DNA of 6,475 nucleotides from Thermoplasmata archaeon UBA184 (GCA_002495185.1 DAEB01000032.1:19728-26202), one strand, 5' to 3'; shown: positions 1 through 5,402, counted from the stretch's first letter. The notes: generated from the sequence alone by a model not told the origin. Program-made: numbers and translations.

Positions 1-267
1 ATCCAGCGCCTGATGCGCTGCGACATCCACTACGCGGTCCCCGACGGGCGGGTTATCCCGTTCTGCTCGTACAACTCGGGACCGATCTACCGGACGGAGG
101 TCGAGAAGAAGTTCTCGATCCCGATCCCCGAGTGGCAGCGCGCGAAGGCGTCGAGCGGTCTCCAGCTCAAGACGGTCGAGACGATGGGCGTCAACGGCGA
201 GGTCATCGTGGACCCCGAGTACTACAAGATCCGGGCGCTGAAGAGCGCCCCCGGCATGTCCACCTGA
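1..267 (+). CDS. C-terminal end of a radical SAM-like protein (possible tetraether lipid synthase family), cut by the window edge
   Basis: The reading frame is open from base 1 and ends at TGA 265-267, so only the last 88 residues are visible and the true start lies outside the window. The fragment has a segment around residues 9-22 (HYAVPDGRVIPFC), followed by SYNSGPIYR and the motif VEKKFSIPIPEW. I recall this kind of tail from the large archaeal radical SAM proteins related to MJ0619, which include the synthase that joins lipid tails into tetraethers. Two cysteines are visible (7 and 22). The CxxxCxxC cluster that would prove a radical SAM enzyme must lie upstream and cannot be seen. An ATG at 13 is internal and should not be taken as the start. 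The family assignment is from memory and moderate in strength; that this is a genuine coding end is much surer. Confidence 0.55.
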   Translation: MQRLMRCDIHYAVPDGRVIPFCSYNSGPIYRTEVEKKFSIPIPEWQRAKASSGLQLKTVETMGVNGEVIVDPEYYKIRALKSAPGMST

Positions 268-289
268 GCTGCGCCGGACTACCTTCGAG

Positions 290-320
290 CGAACCCTTTC
301 CGGTTTCCCTTCTTCTTCGG
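290..320 (+). terminator. Pyrimidine-rich tract, possible terminator of the radical SAM-like gene
   Basis: About 25 bases after the stop codon the plus strand becomes a run of C and T with several short T clusters (around 297-318), in an otherwise G/C-rich gap between two convergent genes. Archaeal RNA polymerase commonly terminates at T-rich stretches without a hairpin. The tract is not an uninterrupted T run, so this is only a candidate. Confidence 0.3.
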
Positions 321-344
321 GCCGTCGGTGGGGGGGCTCGAGCC

Positions 345-806
345 CTAGCCCTGCGGGGCCGGCTCGAAGAGCGCGGCGCCCGCGTCCCGGATTCGGATGC
401 TCTCGGGCCGACGGCTCCTCGCCATCCGGTCGATCCGCCGGTCGACCTCGTTCCAAATCTCGGAGAGCGACCGGGGAGGCCCCGGGGCCGGTGGCACCGG
501 AGCGTCCGCGTGCCGGCGGAGCCATTGCGCGGCCGCCTCGATGTGCTTGCAGGTGCCGAGGCCCCGTCGGGCGAAGTCGGTGCACGTGCAAAGGGCAGGG
601 TCCCGGTCCGGGAAGGTGGGAAACATCACGAGGTACGCGGTCCGGTGGAGAGGGTTTCGGACCTCGACGAGCGGGTACGGCTCTCGTCGGCGCAACCGGA
701 GGTCGAGCGGCTCCTCGAGGGCGCGCGAACGCCGCTCGCTCAGTTCGTCCGCGATCTCCTCCGGATCCCGAGGCGCTCGGGGAGACGGCCGAGGGTTTCG
801 GTTCAC
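345..806 (-). CDS. Small SWIM zinc-finger protein
   Basis: This 153-residue protein carries the SWIM zinc-binding signature CxC-x10-CxH: Cys73, Cys75, Cys86 and His88, inside CTCTDFARRGLGTCKHIEAA. SWIM domains bind zinc and are thought to mediate DNA or protein contacts. In bacteria and archaea they are often attached to SNF2-type helicases, but here the domain stands almost alone. It has an arginine- and proline-rich N-terminus (1-45), a strand-rich stretch just before the cysteines (47-63, ending YLVMFP), and a charged C-terminal helix (114-131). The start is GTG at 806; no ATG is available near it. A weak TATA-like element lies about 25 bases upstream. It is divergent from the antiporter gene and convergent with the radical SAM-like gene. 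The zinc finger is clear; the partner and role are unknown. Confidence 0.8.
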   Translation of the reverse strand: MNRNPRPSPRAPRDPEEIADELSERRSRALEEPLDLRLRRREPYPLVEVRNPLHRTAYLVMFPTFPDRDPALCTCTDFARRGLGTCKHIEAAAQWLRRHADAPVPPAPGPPRSLSEIWNEVDRRIDRMARSRRPESIRIRDAGAALFEPAPQG

Positions 807-825
807 GGGAAAAGCAACCCGGATG

Positions 826-836
826 GCTACTTACCG
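826..836 (-). promoter_or_regulatory. Weak TATA-like element for the SWIM gene
   Basis: Read on the minus strand the sequence is CGGTAAGTAGC, centred about 25 bases upstream of the GTG start at 806. That matches the spacing seen at the plus-strand genes, though the match to a TATA box is poor. Confidence 0.3.
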
Positions 837-875
837 ATTCGTTTCCGGCCCACCCGCGCCGCCTGTGGACCAAAG

Positions 876-884
876 GTTGTTAAC
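876..884 (+). promoter_or_regulatory. TATA-like element for the antiporter gene
   Basis: GTTGTTAAC is the most A/T-rich element in the 149-base divergent region 807-955. Its GTTAAC core is the same as the element in front of TrmY. If used, transcription would begin near 907 and leave a leader of roughly 50 bases before the ATG at 956, unlike the leaderless neighbours. No TATA-like sequence exists at the position expected for a leaderless start (about 928). Confidence 0.4.
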
Positions 885-955
885 GTCCTGCCAGGTGAGT
901 ATCCGCGAGGTCGCCGGGACCGACGCAACGGTGACTCACGGGACGGAACGAACGA

Positions 956-2275
956 ATGGACCCGACGACCGAGTTCATCGTGGGTCTCTTCCTCCTGGTC
1001 GCCCTCTCGATCCTCGTCGGAGAGGTCCTGAGCCGGTTCGGGGTCGCCGCTCTCGTCGGCCAGATCCTCGTGGGCGTCGTGCTCGGACCGACCCTCTTCG
1101 GGAACGCGCTCGGGCTCGTCTCCATCTCGAGCGAGTTCACCGGGATCCAGTTCCTCGCAACGTTCTTCATTCTGATGATGGCCGGGCTCGCCGTCACGCC
1201 GGCCCAGATCCGGGCGACCGGGCCCTCGGCGGCGGCGCTCGGGGTCGCGATCTTCGTCATCCCGTTCGTCGTCGGCGCGGGAGTCGTCCGGCTGCTCTAT
1301 CCCACGTTCCCCACGGACGAGACGCTGTTCGTGTCGCTCACGATCTCGATCACGGCGCTCCCCGTGCTCGGGATCATGCTCCAGGAGTTCGGCCTCTCCG
1401 ACACTCGGTTCGGTGCGTTCCTGATGAACAGCTCGGTCGTCAACGAGCTGTGCGCCGTCACCATGTTCGCGGTCCTCCTTCGGCTCGAATCCCCGAGCGG
1501 AAACCTCTGGGTCGACATCGCGATCGCCGTCACGACGGTCGGCGTGTTCCTCGGGACGATCCTCGCCGTCCACATGTCGCTCCAGAGCCTCCGCAAGCTG
1601 CGGATCTGGGACCGGTGGGTCGACCGGTTCCGGCTCACGTGGCGTTCCCGCGAAGCGGGCTTCGGGCTCCTGATGATCGCCGGCCTCGGAGCCGCGCTCT
1701 ACTCGCAGTTCCTGGGACTGACCTTCATCGTCGGCGCGTTCTATGCCGGTCTGCTCGTCACGCCCGAGAGCGCGGGCCGGGCCGGCCACCGCACGATCAG
1801 CATCATCTTCAACGCGATCACGTGGGGATTCTTCATCCCGCTCTTCTTCGCGCTCGTCGGGTTCGGGATGAACTTCACCCTGATCGGTCCCGGCCTCCTT
1901 CCGGTCCTCGCGTTCGCGACCCTCGCGGTCTACGCCTACTTCTCAAAGTTGTTCGTCGGGGCCGGGTTCACCCGCACGCTCGGCTGGGCTCCGGATGAGT
2001 CGCTCTGCGCGGGAACCCTGCTCTCAAGCCGGGGGGCGGTCGAGCTCGCGATGGCGGTGATCCTCCTCCAGGAGGGGATCTTCTCCACCTCCATCTACAC
2101 CGTCGTGGCGGGCGTCGGCCTGCTCACCACCCTCTTCAGCCCCATCGCCGCGAGACCGTTCGTTCGATCGATCACCGCGGCCCGTCGCGCGGAGGCCGAG
2201 CGCGCCTCGGCGATCGCTGAGAGCCTTCCGCCGCATCACCTTCTCTCGGACGGCGAGATCGTCGCCCGACGCTGA
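956..2275 (+). CDS. CPA-type cation/proton antiporter (Kef/NapA/NhaP-like, PF00999 fold)
   Basis: The 439-residue protein is hydrophobic with about 12 predicted membrane helices, the usual number for monovalent cation/proton antiporters, and would exchange Na+ or K+ for protons across the plasma membrane. Recognisable landmarks are GQILVGVVLGPTLFG (35-49), AGLAVTP (76-82), the discontinuous-helix region SLTISITALPVLG (127-139), the ion-site helix SSVVNELCAV (159-168), FIVGAFYAGLLV (257-268), IPLFFALVGFGMN (294-306) and SSRGAVELA (357-365). The acidic pair that is Asp-Asp or Asn-Asp in well-studied members is Asn163-Glu164 here. The cytosolic tail after about residue 405 is only some 35 residues, so there is no TrkA-N/RCK nucleotide-binding domain as in KefB/KefC. 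The ATG at 956 starts the protein just before the first helix; no strong Shine-Dalgarno sequence precedes it. The fold is sure; the transported ion is not. Confidence 0.88.
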   Translation: MDPTTEFIVGLFLLVALSILVGEVLSRFGVAALVGQILVGVVLGPTLFGNALGLVSISSEFTGIQFLATFFILMMAGLAVTPAQIRATGPSAAALGVAIFVIPFVVGAGVVRLLYPTFPTDETLFVSLTISITALPVLGIMLQEFGLSDTRFGAFLMNSSVVNELCAVTMFAVLLRLESPSGNLWVDIAIAVTTVGVFLGTILAVHMSLQSLRKLRIWDRWVDRFRLTWRSREAGFGLLMIAGLGAALYSQFLGLTFIVGAFYAGLLVTPESAGRAGHRTISIIFNAITWGFFIPLFFALVGFGMNFTLIGPGLLPVLAFATLAVYAYFSKLFVGAGFTRTLGWAPDESLCAGTLLSSRGAVELAMAVILLQEGIFSTSIYTVVAGVGLLTTLFSPIAARPFVRSITAARRAEAERASAIAESLPPHHLLSDGEIVARR

Positions 2276-2307
2276 CGAGGAGCGCGACCGACGCCGGTCC
2301 CCACCAC

Positions 2308-2316
2308 GGTTATCTT
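2308..2316 (+). promoter_or_regulatory. TATA-like element for the 2338/2579 two-gene unit
   Basis: GGTTATCTT lies with its TTA starting 28 bases before the ATG at 2338, which places the expected start of transcription at or very near the ATG. This suggests a leaderless mRNA and makes the small 2338 gene the first gene of its own unit rather than a tail of the antiporter operon. Confidence 0.5.
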
Positions 2317-2337
2317 CCCGCCGTCCGCTGACGGGCC

Positions 2338-2568
2338 ATGGATAGCCCTCCTCCCGGGCCGGACCGGACCGCTCGACCACGGACGAGGCTCTCTCGGTCC
2401 GGGAAGATCGGTCTCGGCCTCCTCCTTACCCTAGTCGGACTGTTCCTTCTCGTGATCCTCTTCCCGACCGACCCGGCGAGCTTCCGCTCGGTCCTTCCCG
2501 TCGCCGCGGCCGGGATGGTCGCGCTATGGGTCGGCGGGATCCTGATGGGGGTCGGAAGTCGCTCGTAA
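2338..2568 (+). CDS. Small two-helix membrane protein of unknown function
   Basis: This is a 76-residue protein with no recognised family. Residues 1-23 are polar, proline- and arginine-rich. Two hydrophobic segments follow, about 24-42 (LGLLLTLVGLFLLVILF) and 52-71 (PVAAAGMVALWVGGILMG), joined by a short loop containing PTDPASFR. The arginines before the first helix suggest, by the positive-inside rule, that both ends face the cytoplasm. A TATA-like element at the leaderless spacing supports the ATG at 2338. The TAA at 2566-2568 is 10 bases before the start of the phosphatase gene, so the two are probably co-transcribed. It could tether or modulate the phosphatase, but this is inference from position only. 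Confidence 0.65.
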   Translation: MDSPPPGPDRTARPRTRLSRSGKIGLGLLLTLVGLFLLVILFPTDPASFRSVLPVAAAGMVALWVGGILMGVGSRS

Positions 2569-2569
2569 C

Positions 2570-2576
2570 GGAGAGG
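2570..2576 (+). promoter_or_regulatory. Shine-Dalgarno sequence of the HAD phosphatase gene
   Basis: GGAGAGG lies just upstream of the GTG at 2579 and directly follows the stop codon of the preceding gene. It supports the GTG start and shows that this organism uses a Shine-Dalgarno site for an internal operon gene, in contrast to the apparently leaderless first genes. Confidence 0.6.
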
Positions 2577-2578
2577 AC

Positions 2579-3229
2579 GTGTCCGGATTCCCCTGGAAGC
2601 TCGTCACCGTCGACATCGACGGGACGCTGACCTTGGTGCATGGATGGCGGGAGATCGCGGTCGCGTTCGGTCGGCTTCCCGAGTTCGAGACGACGAACCA
2701 GCAGTTCGGCGCGCACGAGATCGGCGAGGACCAGCACTTGACGAACCTCCTCGAGATCGCCGACGGCCACACGGTCGATGAGGTGGAGGCGGTGCTCCGC
2801 CGCACGCCCAAGCTCTCGGGGATCTCGAACGGGGTGCACGAGCTCCAGGAACGAGGGGCGCACGTCGCGCTCCTGAGCCACAACCCGAACTACGTTGCCG
2901 AGTGGTACCAGCGAACGTTCGGGTTCGACGATTTCGACGCCGTCCCGGCCCAGGAGGTCGACCACGGCCGGATCGGGCCGTGCCCGGCAATCCATGCGGA
3001 CAAGACGGAAGGGTTCCGGGCGCTCCTCGCCCGGTGCGGAGCGACCGCCTCCCAGGGGGTACATGTCGGGGATGGGTGGTCGGATGCCGAGGTCTTTCGG
3101 CTGGCGGGGGGAGGGATCGCCCTCAACTCTCGAGACCCGGAGGTCAACCGTCTCGCCGACCTTGCGCTCTCGACCCGAGACTTTCGCGACGTGGTGCGCG
3201 GGATCTCCCACCTCGTGCCCCGCTCGTAG
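2579..3229 (+). CDS. HAD-superfamily phosphatase, phosphoserine phosphatase-like
   Basis: The 216-residue protein has all four HAD motifs: motif I DIDGTLT with nucleophile Asp12 and general acid Asp14, motif II Ser100 (in ALLSHNP), motif III Lys142 (in ADKTEG), and motif IV GDGWSD (164-169). The order, spacing and length match the SerB-type branch, with a helical cap between motifs I and II (about 20-85). Such enzymes hydrolyse phosphate monoesters through an aspartyl-phosphate intermediate in the cytoplasm. Phosphoserine is the obvious candidate substrate. However, by my hand alignment the substrate-contacting glutamate after motif I in the Methanocaldococcus enzyme (Glu20) falls at His21 here, so the substrate could differ. 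Start: GTG preceded by GGAGAGG. It is the second gene of a unit with the small membrane protein. Phosphatase activity is likely; a serB label would overstate it. Confidence 0.82.
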   Translation: MSGFPWKLVTVDIDGTLTLVHGWREIAVAFGRLPEFETTNQQFGAHEIGEDQHLTNLLEIADGHTVDEVEAVLRRTPKLSGISNGVHELQERGAHVALLSHNPNYVAEWYQRTFGFDDFDAVPAQEVDHGRIGPCPAIHADKTEGFRALLARCGATASQGVHVGDGWSDAEVFRLAGGGIALNSRDPEVNRLADLALSTRDFRDVVRGISHLVPRS

Positions 3230-3257
3230 GGCTCGCGACCGCGCGGCGGCGCCCGCT

Positions 3258-3272
3258 GGAAGATGGTCTTCC
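3258..3272. repeat. Inverted repeat upstream of the 3319 promoter
   Basis: GGAAGA-TGG-TCTTCC is a perfect 6-base inverted repeat with a 3-base spacer, ending 13 bases before the TATA element. It may be a protein-binding site for the 3319 gene or part of the 3' end of the phosphatase transcript. The arms are short, so chance is possible. Confidence 0.35.
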
Positions 3273-3283
3273 CCGGCGCACAG

Positions 3284-3296
3284 AATTCTTATACCG
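3284..3296 (+). promoter_or_regulatory. TATA box of the 3319 gene
   Basis: The sequence AATTCTTATACCG is the clearest A/T-rich element in this region. Its TTCTTATACCG core begins exactly 33 bases before the ATG at 3319, which is right for a leaderless archaeal transcript. The same 11-base core occurs at the same distance from the 4039 gene. Confidence 0.7.
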
Positions 3297-3318
3297 CCCC
3301 ACCGTCGTCCGATCGTCG

Positions 3319-3897
3319 ATGGAGTACGTCATCGTCCGGGCGACCCACCCGACGTGGCTCACGCTCCAGCTCCCGGCCGAGGTCGCGGAGCTCCTCTGTT
3401 TCCGACCGGAACCGGGCGCGAATCGCGACCCGAGCCGGACGATCTCGTTCCTCGCGCGGGGGCCGGGGATCGCCCGCGTCATCGCGTCCCACCCGGCTCG
3501 GGAAGCGCTCGCGATCGAGACGGTCCGGAACCGGTTGATCGCCTCCGCCCGGCCGGGGGAGCGGCATCTCTTCACCCTCCCGACGCCTCTCGTGCAGCAC
3601 CTCGGCTTGCACGTCTACTCCCGGGGTCCCAAGTTGCGGGGGACCGACGACCGCATCGTCTGGCTCGTCCCCGCGCCCGAGTACTACGAGTACCGCTCGG
3701 TCGTCGAGGCCGAAAAGCCGTGGACCGGGCCGTCCAGCGGGCCGTTCGCCCGAGTCTACGTGCTCCGCTCGCTCGTCCCCTTTCCGAGAGAACTGGGCTC
3801 GCTCGCCGAGCTCGAGTATCGGATCGAGGAGGAAGAGTGGCGACCGGCGGTCGAGGCTCTCCAGCGCGTGGGACGAGGTCGGAGGGTCGTGCTGTGA
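3319..3897 (+). CDS. Unrecognised protein, possibly two AbrB-like segments
   Basis: I chose the ATG at 3319 rather than an in-frame start at 2902 because the latter overlaps the phosphatase gene and the TATA box at 3286-3296 points to 3319. The product is 192 residues, soluble and without a signal peptide. Two segments look alike in layout: WLTLQLPAEVAELLCF (13-28) and HLFTLPTPLVQHLGL (83-97). Each has a strand, a Leu-Pro turn and a short helix ending in a leucine-rich stretch, which recalls swapped-hairpin AbrB/SpoVT DNA-binding domains. The resemblance is weak and I would not assign the family on it. The middle (110-128) contains a strand IVWLVPAP and then EYYEYR; the end is charged (LAELEYRIEEEEW, 162-174). 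It may be a regulator, but the function is unknown. Confidence 0.6.
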   Translation: MEYVIVRATHPTWLTLQLPAEVAELLCFRPEPGANRDPSRTISFLARGPGIARVIASHPAREALAIETVRNRLIASARPGERHLFTLPTPLVQHLGLHVYSRGPKLRGTDDRIVWLVPAPEYYEYRSVVEAEKPWTGPSSGPFARVYVLRSLVPFPRELGSLAELEYRIEEEEWRPAVEALQRVGRGRRVVL

Positions 3898-3973
3898 AGG
3901 GCCGTCGAACCCCGAATCGACGGTTGGCTCGGTCGACCTCCGGCCCATCCGGTGGGGCCCGTGGGGACCCGTA

Positions 3974-4000
3974 GGAAAGCCGGGAATCCTTCGGCTTTCC
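3974..4000. repeat. Perfect 9-base inverted repeat upstream of the 4039 promoter
   Basis: GGAAAGCCG (3974-3982) is the exact reverse complement of CGGCTTTCC (3992-4000), with a 9-base spacer. The right arm ends five bases before the TTCTTATACCG core at 4006. Two roles fit: an operator next to the transcription-factor-B site of the 4039 gene, or a hairpin in the 3' untranslated region of the 3319 transcript. There is no T run directly after it, which weakens the terminator reading. Confidence 0.6.
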
Positions 4001-4003
4001 ATA

Positions 4004-4016
4004 GATTCTTATACCG
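4004..4016 (+). promoter_or_regulatory. TATA box of the 4039 gene
   Basis: GATTCTTATACCG contains the same TTCTTATACCG core as the 3319 promoter and again starts 33 bases before the ATG (core at 4006, ATG at 4039). The spacing predicts a leaderless transcript and supports the upstream ATG. Confidence 0.7.
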
Positions 4017-4038
4017 GCCAAGAGGATAGATTCCTCCC

Positions 4039-4707
4039 ATGAGAGGGCCCACCGGAGGGAGCGCCAAGAACTCAGCGTCGAAGCGCTACACTCTCCGCAA
4101 TCCGGTGCCCCTCCGGACGGCGGAGGACGTGACGACCACTCGGGCCGGAATCCCGTCGGATGCCACCTTGTCGTATGCGGCCGGACCCGTCGACTTCGAC
4201 TCCCTCGCGAAGGCGATTCGGAGGTCGGTCGGCCATGAGGGGATGCGTCCCGAGGACGCCCGGTCGATCGCCGCGCACGTCCTCAACTTCTTCGGATTCA
4301 ACGAGCGGATCATCGACAACGTCCTCGAGCCGGACGACCGCGACACGTTCTACATGCTCGAGGACACGGGAATCCTCGAGACAGAGCGGGACGAGACGAC
4401 CCTCTACGACGGGCGCGAGTGGCGGATCCACTACTGGATGTTCCGCAAGGACCGCATCTTCGAGCTGGCCCGCGAGGAGTCCGCCGCGATGGCCGCCGCC
4501 GGAGAGGCGGAGGTCGTCTACTCTTCGAACTCGAACCGGTCGGGAGCCTTCCTCCTCCCCCACGGGGAGACCGGCACCGGGCTCGCGGCCCATGCCGTCT
4601 ACCACGAGCTCGGGGACGAGATCTGGCTGGAGCGACGCCAGAACCCCGCGCCGGCGCCGCCCACGCCGCCGAGCCCCCGCCGACGGGGCCTACCGGACGA
4701 ACCATAG
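4039..4707 (+). CDS. Conserved-looking archaeal protein of unknown function (DUF6015-like)
   Basis: The 222-residue product has a low-complexity, Ser/Thr/Arg-rich N-terminus (1-50), then a compact domain from about 52 to 145. That domain has striking motifs: a helical start (LAKAIRRSVGHEGM, 56-69), HVLNFFGFNERIIDNVLEPD (80-99), RDTFYMLEDTGILETERDET (101-120) and DGREWRIHYWM (124-134). The pattern of helices followed by a strand-rich basic hairpin is compatible with a winged-helix fold. From memory it resembles a family called DUF6015 that is found mainly in Thermoplasmatota; I could not check this. The C-terminus (200-222) is proline-rich and probably disordered. The N-terminal extension would be doubted on composition alone, but the TATA box at the leaderless distance from 4039 favours this start. 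The role is unknown; no enzyme motif is visible. Confidence 0.72.
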   Translation: MRGPTGGSAKNSASKRYTLRNPVPLRTAEDVTTTRAGIPSDATLSYAAGPVDFDSLAKAIRRSVGHEGMRPEDARSIAAHVLNFFGFNERIIDNVLEPDDRDTFYMLEDTGILETERDETTLYDGREWRIHYWMFRKDRIFELAREESAAMAAAGEAEVVYSSNSNRSGAFLLPHGETGTGLAAHAVYHELGDEIWLERRQNPAPAPPTPPSPRRRGLPDEP

Positions 4708-4713
4708 CCACTC

Positions 4714-4725
4714 CGTTCCGGAACG
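4714..4725. repeat. 12-base perfect palindrome upstream of the TrmY promoter
   Basis: CGTTCCGGAACG reads the same on both strands and lies 15 bases before the GTTAAC element. Like the dyads in front of the two preceding genes it contains TTCC and GGAA half-sites, though in the opposite order. It may be a regulator site or chance in G/C-rich DNA. Confidence 0.3.
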
Positions 4726-4738
4726 CACCGCCACCGAA

Positions 4739-4747
4739 CCGTTAACC
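4739..4747 (+). promoter_or_regulatory. TATA-like element for TrmY
   Basis: CCGTTAACC has its TTA starting 28 bases before the ATG at 4770, the same distance as at 2338. It is the only A/T-rich spot in the 62-base gap after the 4039 gene and supports a separate, leaderless transcript. Confidence 0.5.
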
Positions 4748-4769
4748 GCCGGGGCCGTTCGCCCGGACG

Positions 4770-5399
4770 ATGCGACGGTTCCTCCTCCTCGCTCACCGGG
4801 TCCCGACGGACGGGACGTTCACCCTCAACGACCTAGCGGGAGGCGCCGGGCGGATGGACGAGGTTGCCCGCGCGGTCTCGACCGCGTTCACGCTCTCGAA
4901 CGACCTTCGGAGGGACACCGAGGTGACGATTTTGTTCGTGGCGAATCCCCCGCCCCGGGCCCGGCGGGTCGACCTCGTGGGGGCCCGCCTTCGCTACCTG
5001 AACCCCGATGAGCGGTCGACCGCGGCGCTCCTCAAGAACGCCCTGGTCCGGTCGGTGGACTTCCCCCGGCCGTTCGAGTCGTCCCCCGGCCTTACGGTGG
5101 CCCCCTCCGACCCAGCGGCCGACCTGCGCGCGTTTCTTTCCCGGCCCAACCCGGTCTGGCTTCGCGAGGACGGGGAACCGCTCGCCCTCTGGGCCTCCCC
5201 CGGGGGGGAGGTCGCCGCCGTGGTCTCCGACCCCTACGACCCCACGGCGGAGGAATCCGATCTCCTCACCGAGGCGGGGGTCGCGCGGGTCTCGGTCGGA
5301 CCCCGCATCCTGCGGACGAGCCAAGTGATCGACGTCCTGCACCGCGAGCTCGACCTGCGGGAGGCGGCGGGCCGGGGTCCGGCAACCGCCCCTCCGTAG
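4770..5399 (+). CDS. trmY: tRNA (pseudouridine54-N1)-methyltransferase
   Basis: TrmY is a SPOUT-class enzyme that uses S-adenosylmethionine to methylate N1 of pseudouridine at position 54 in the T-loop of archaeal tRNAs, where bacteria have ribothymidine. The 209-residue product follows the family from end to end: MRRFLLLAHR, then TLNDLAGGAGRMDEVARAVS (18-37), the conserved AFTLSNDLRRDTEV (39-52), LNPDERSTAALLKNAL (77-92), and a knot region with VAAVVSDPYDP (148-158) and SVGPRILRTSQVIDVLHREL (175-194). Length is normal for the family. The cofactor-loop region reads SDPYDP where the Methanocaldococcus protein, as I recall it, has a Gly-Asp-His sequence, a modest divergence. The ATG at 4770 is backed by the promoter spacing. 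The gene converges on the FtsZ-like gene with 3 bases between the stop codons, so any terminator must lie inside the neighbour's coding region. Confidence 0.9.
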   Translation: MRRFLLLAHRVPTDGTFTLNDLAGGAGRMDEVARAVSTAFTLSNDLRRDTEVTILFVANPPPRARRVDLVGARLRYLNPDERSTAALLKNALVRSVDFPRPFESSPGLTVAPSDPAADLRAFLSRPNPVWLREDGEPLALWASPGGEVAAVVSDPYDPTAEESDLLTEAGVARVSVGPRILRTSQVIDVLHRELDLREAAGRGPATAPP

Positions 5400-5402
5400 C
5401 GG

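Noticed and set aside
827..1789. Minus-strand frame of 320 codons opposite the antiporter
   Set aside because: It is full of Glu, Arg and Asp repeats with no hydrophobic core, typical of the antisense of a membrane protein gene in G/C-rich DNA.
397..1998. Long plus-strand frame of 533 codons spanning the SWIM gene and much of the antiporter
   Set aside because: Its translation is rich in Arg, Pro, Gly and Ser with no motifs, and it overlaps two genes with clear family signatures. It is a shadow frame of G/C-rich coding DNA.
2902..3318. N-terminal extension of the 3319 gene from the in-frame start at 2902
   Set aside because: It would overlap most of the phosphatase gene in another frame, has a shadow-like composition, and ignores the TATA box at 3286-3296.
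3942..3973. Short hairpin GGCCC/GGGCC and the tandem GTGGGGCCC-GTGGGGACCC in the gap after the 3319 gene
   Set aside because: Arms are five bases and the repeat has only two copies. In G/C-rich intergenic DNA this is within chance, and no T run follows.
4160..5011. Plus-strand frame of 283 codons across the 4039 gene and TrmY
   Set aside because: It is dominated by Ser, Arg, Pro and Thr with no motifs, and overlaps two better-supported genes.
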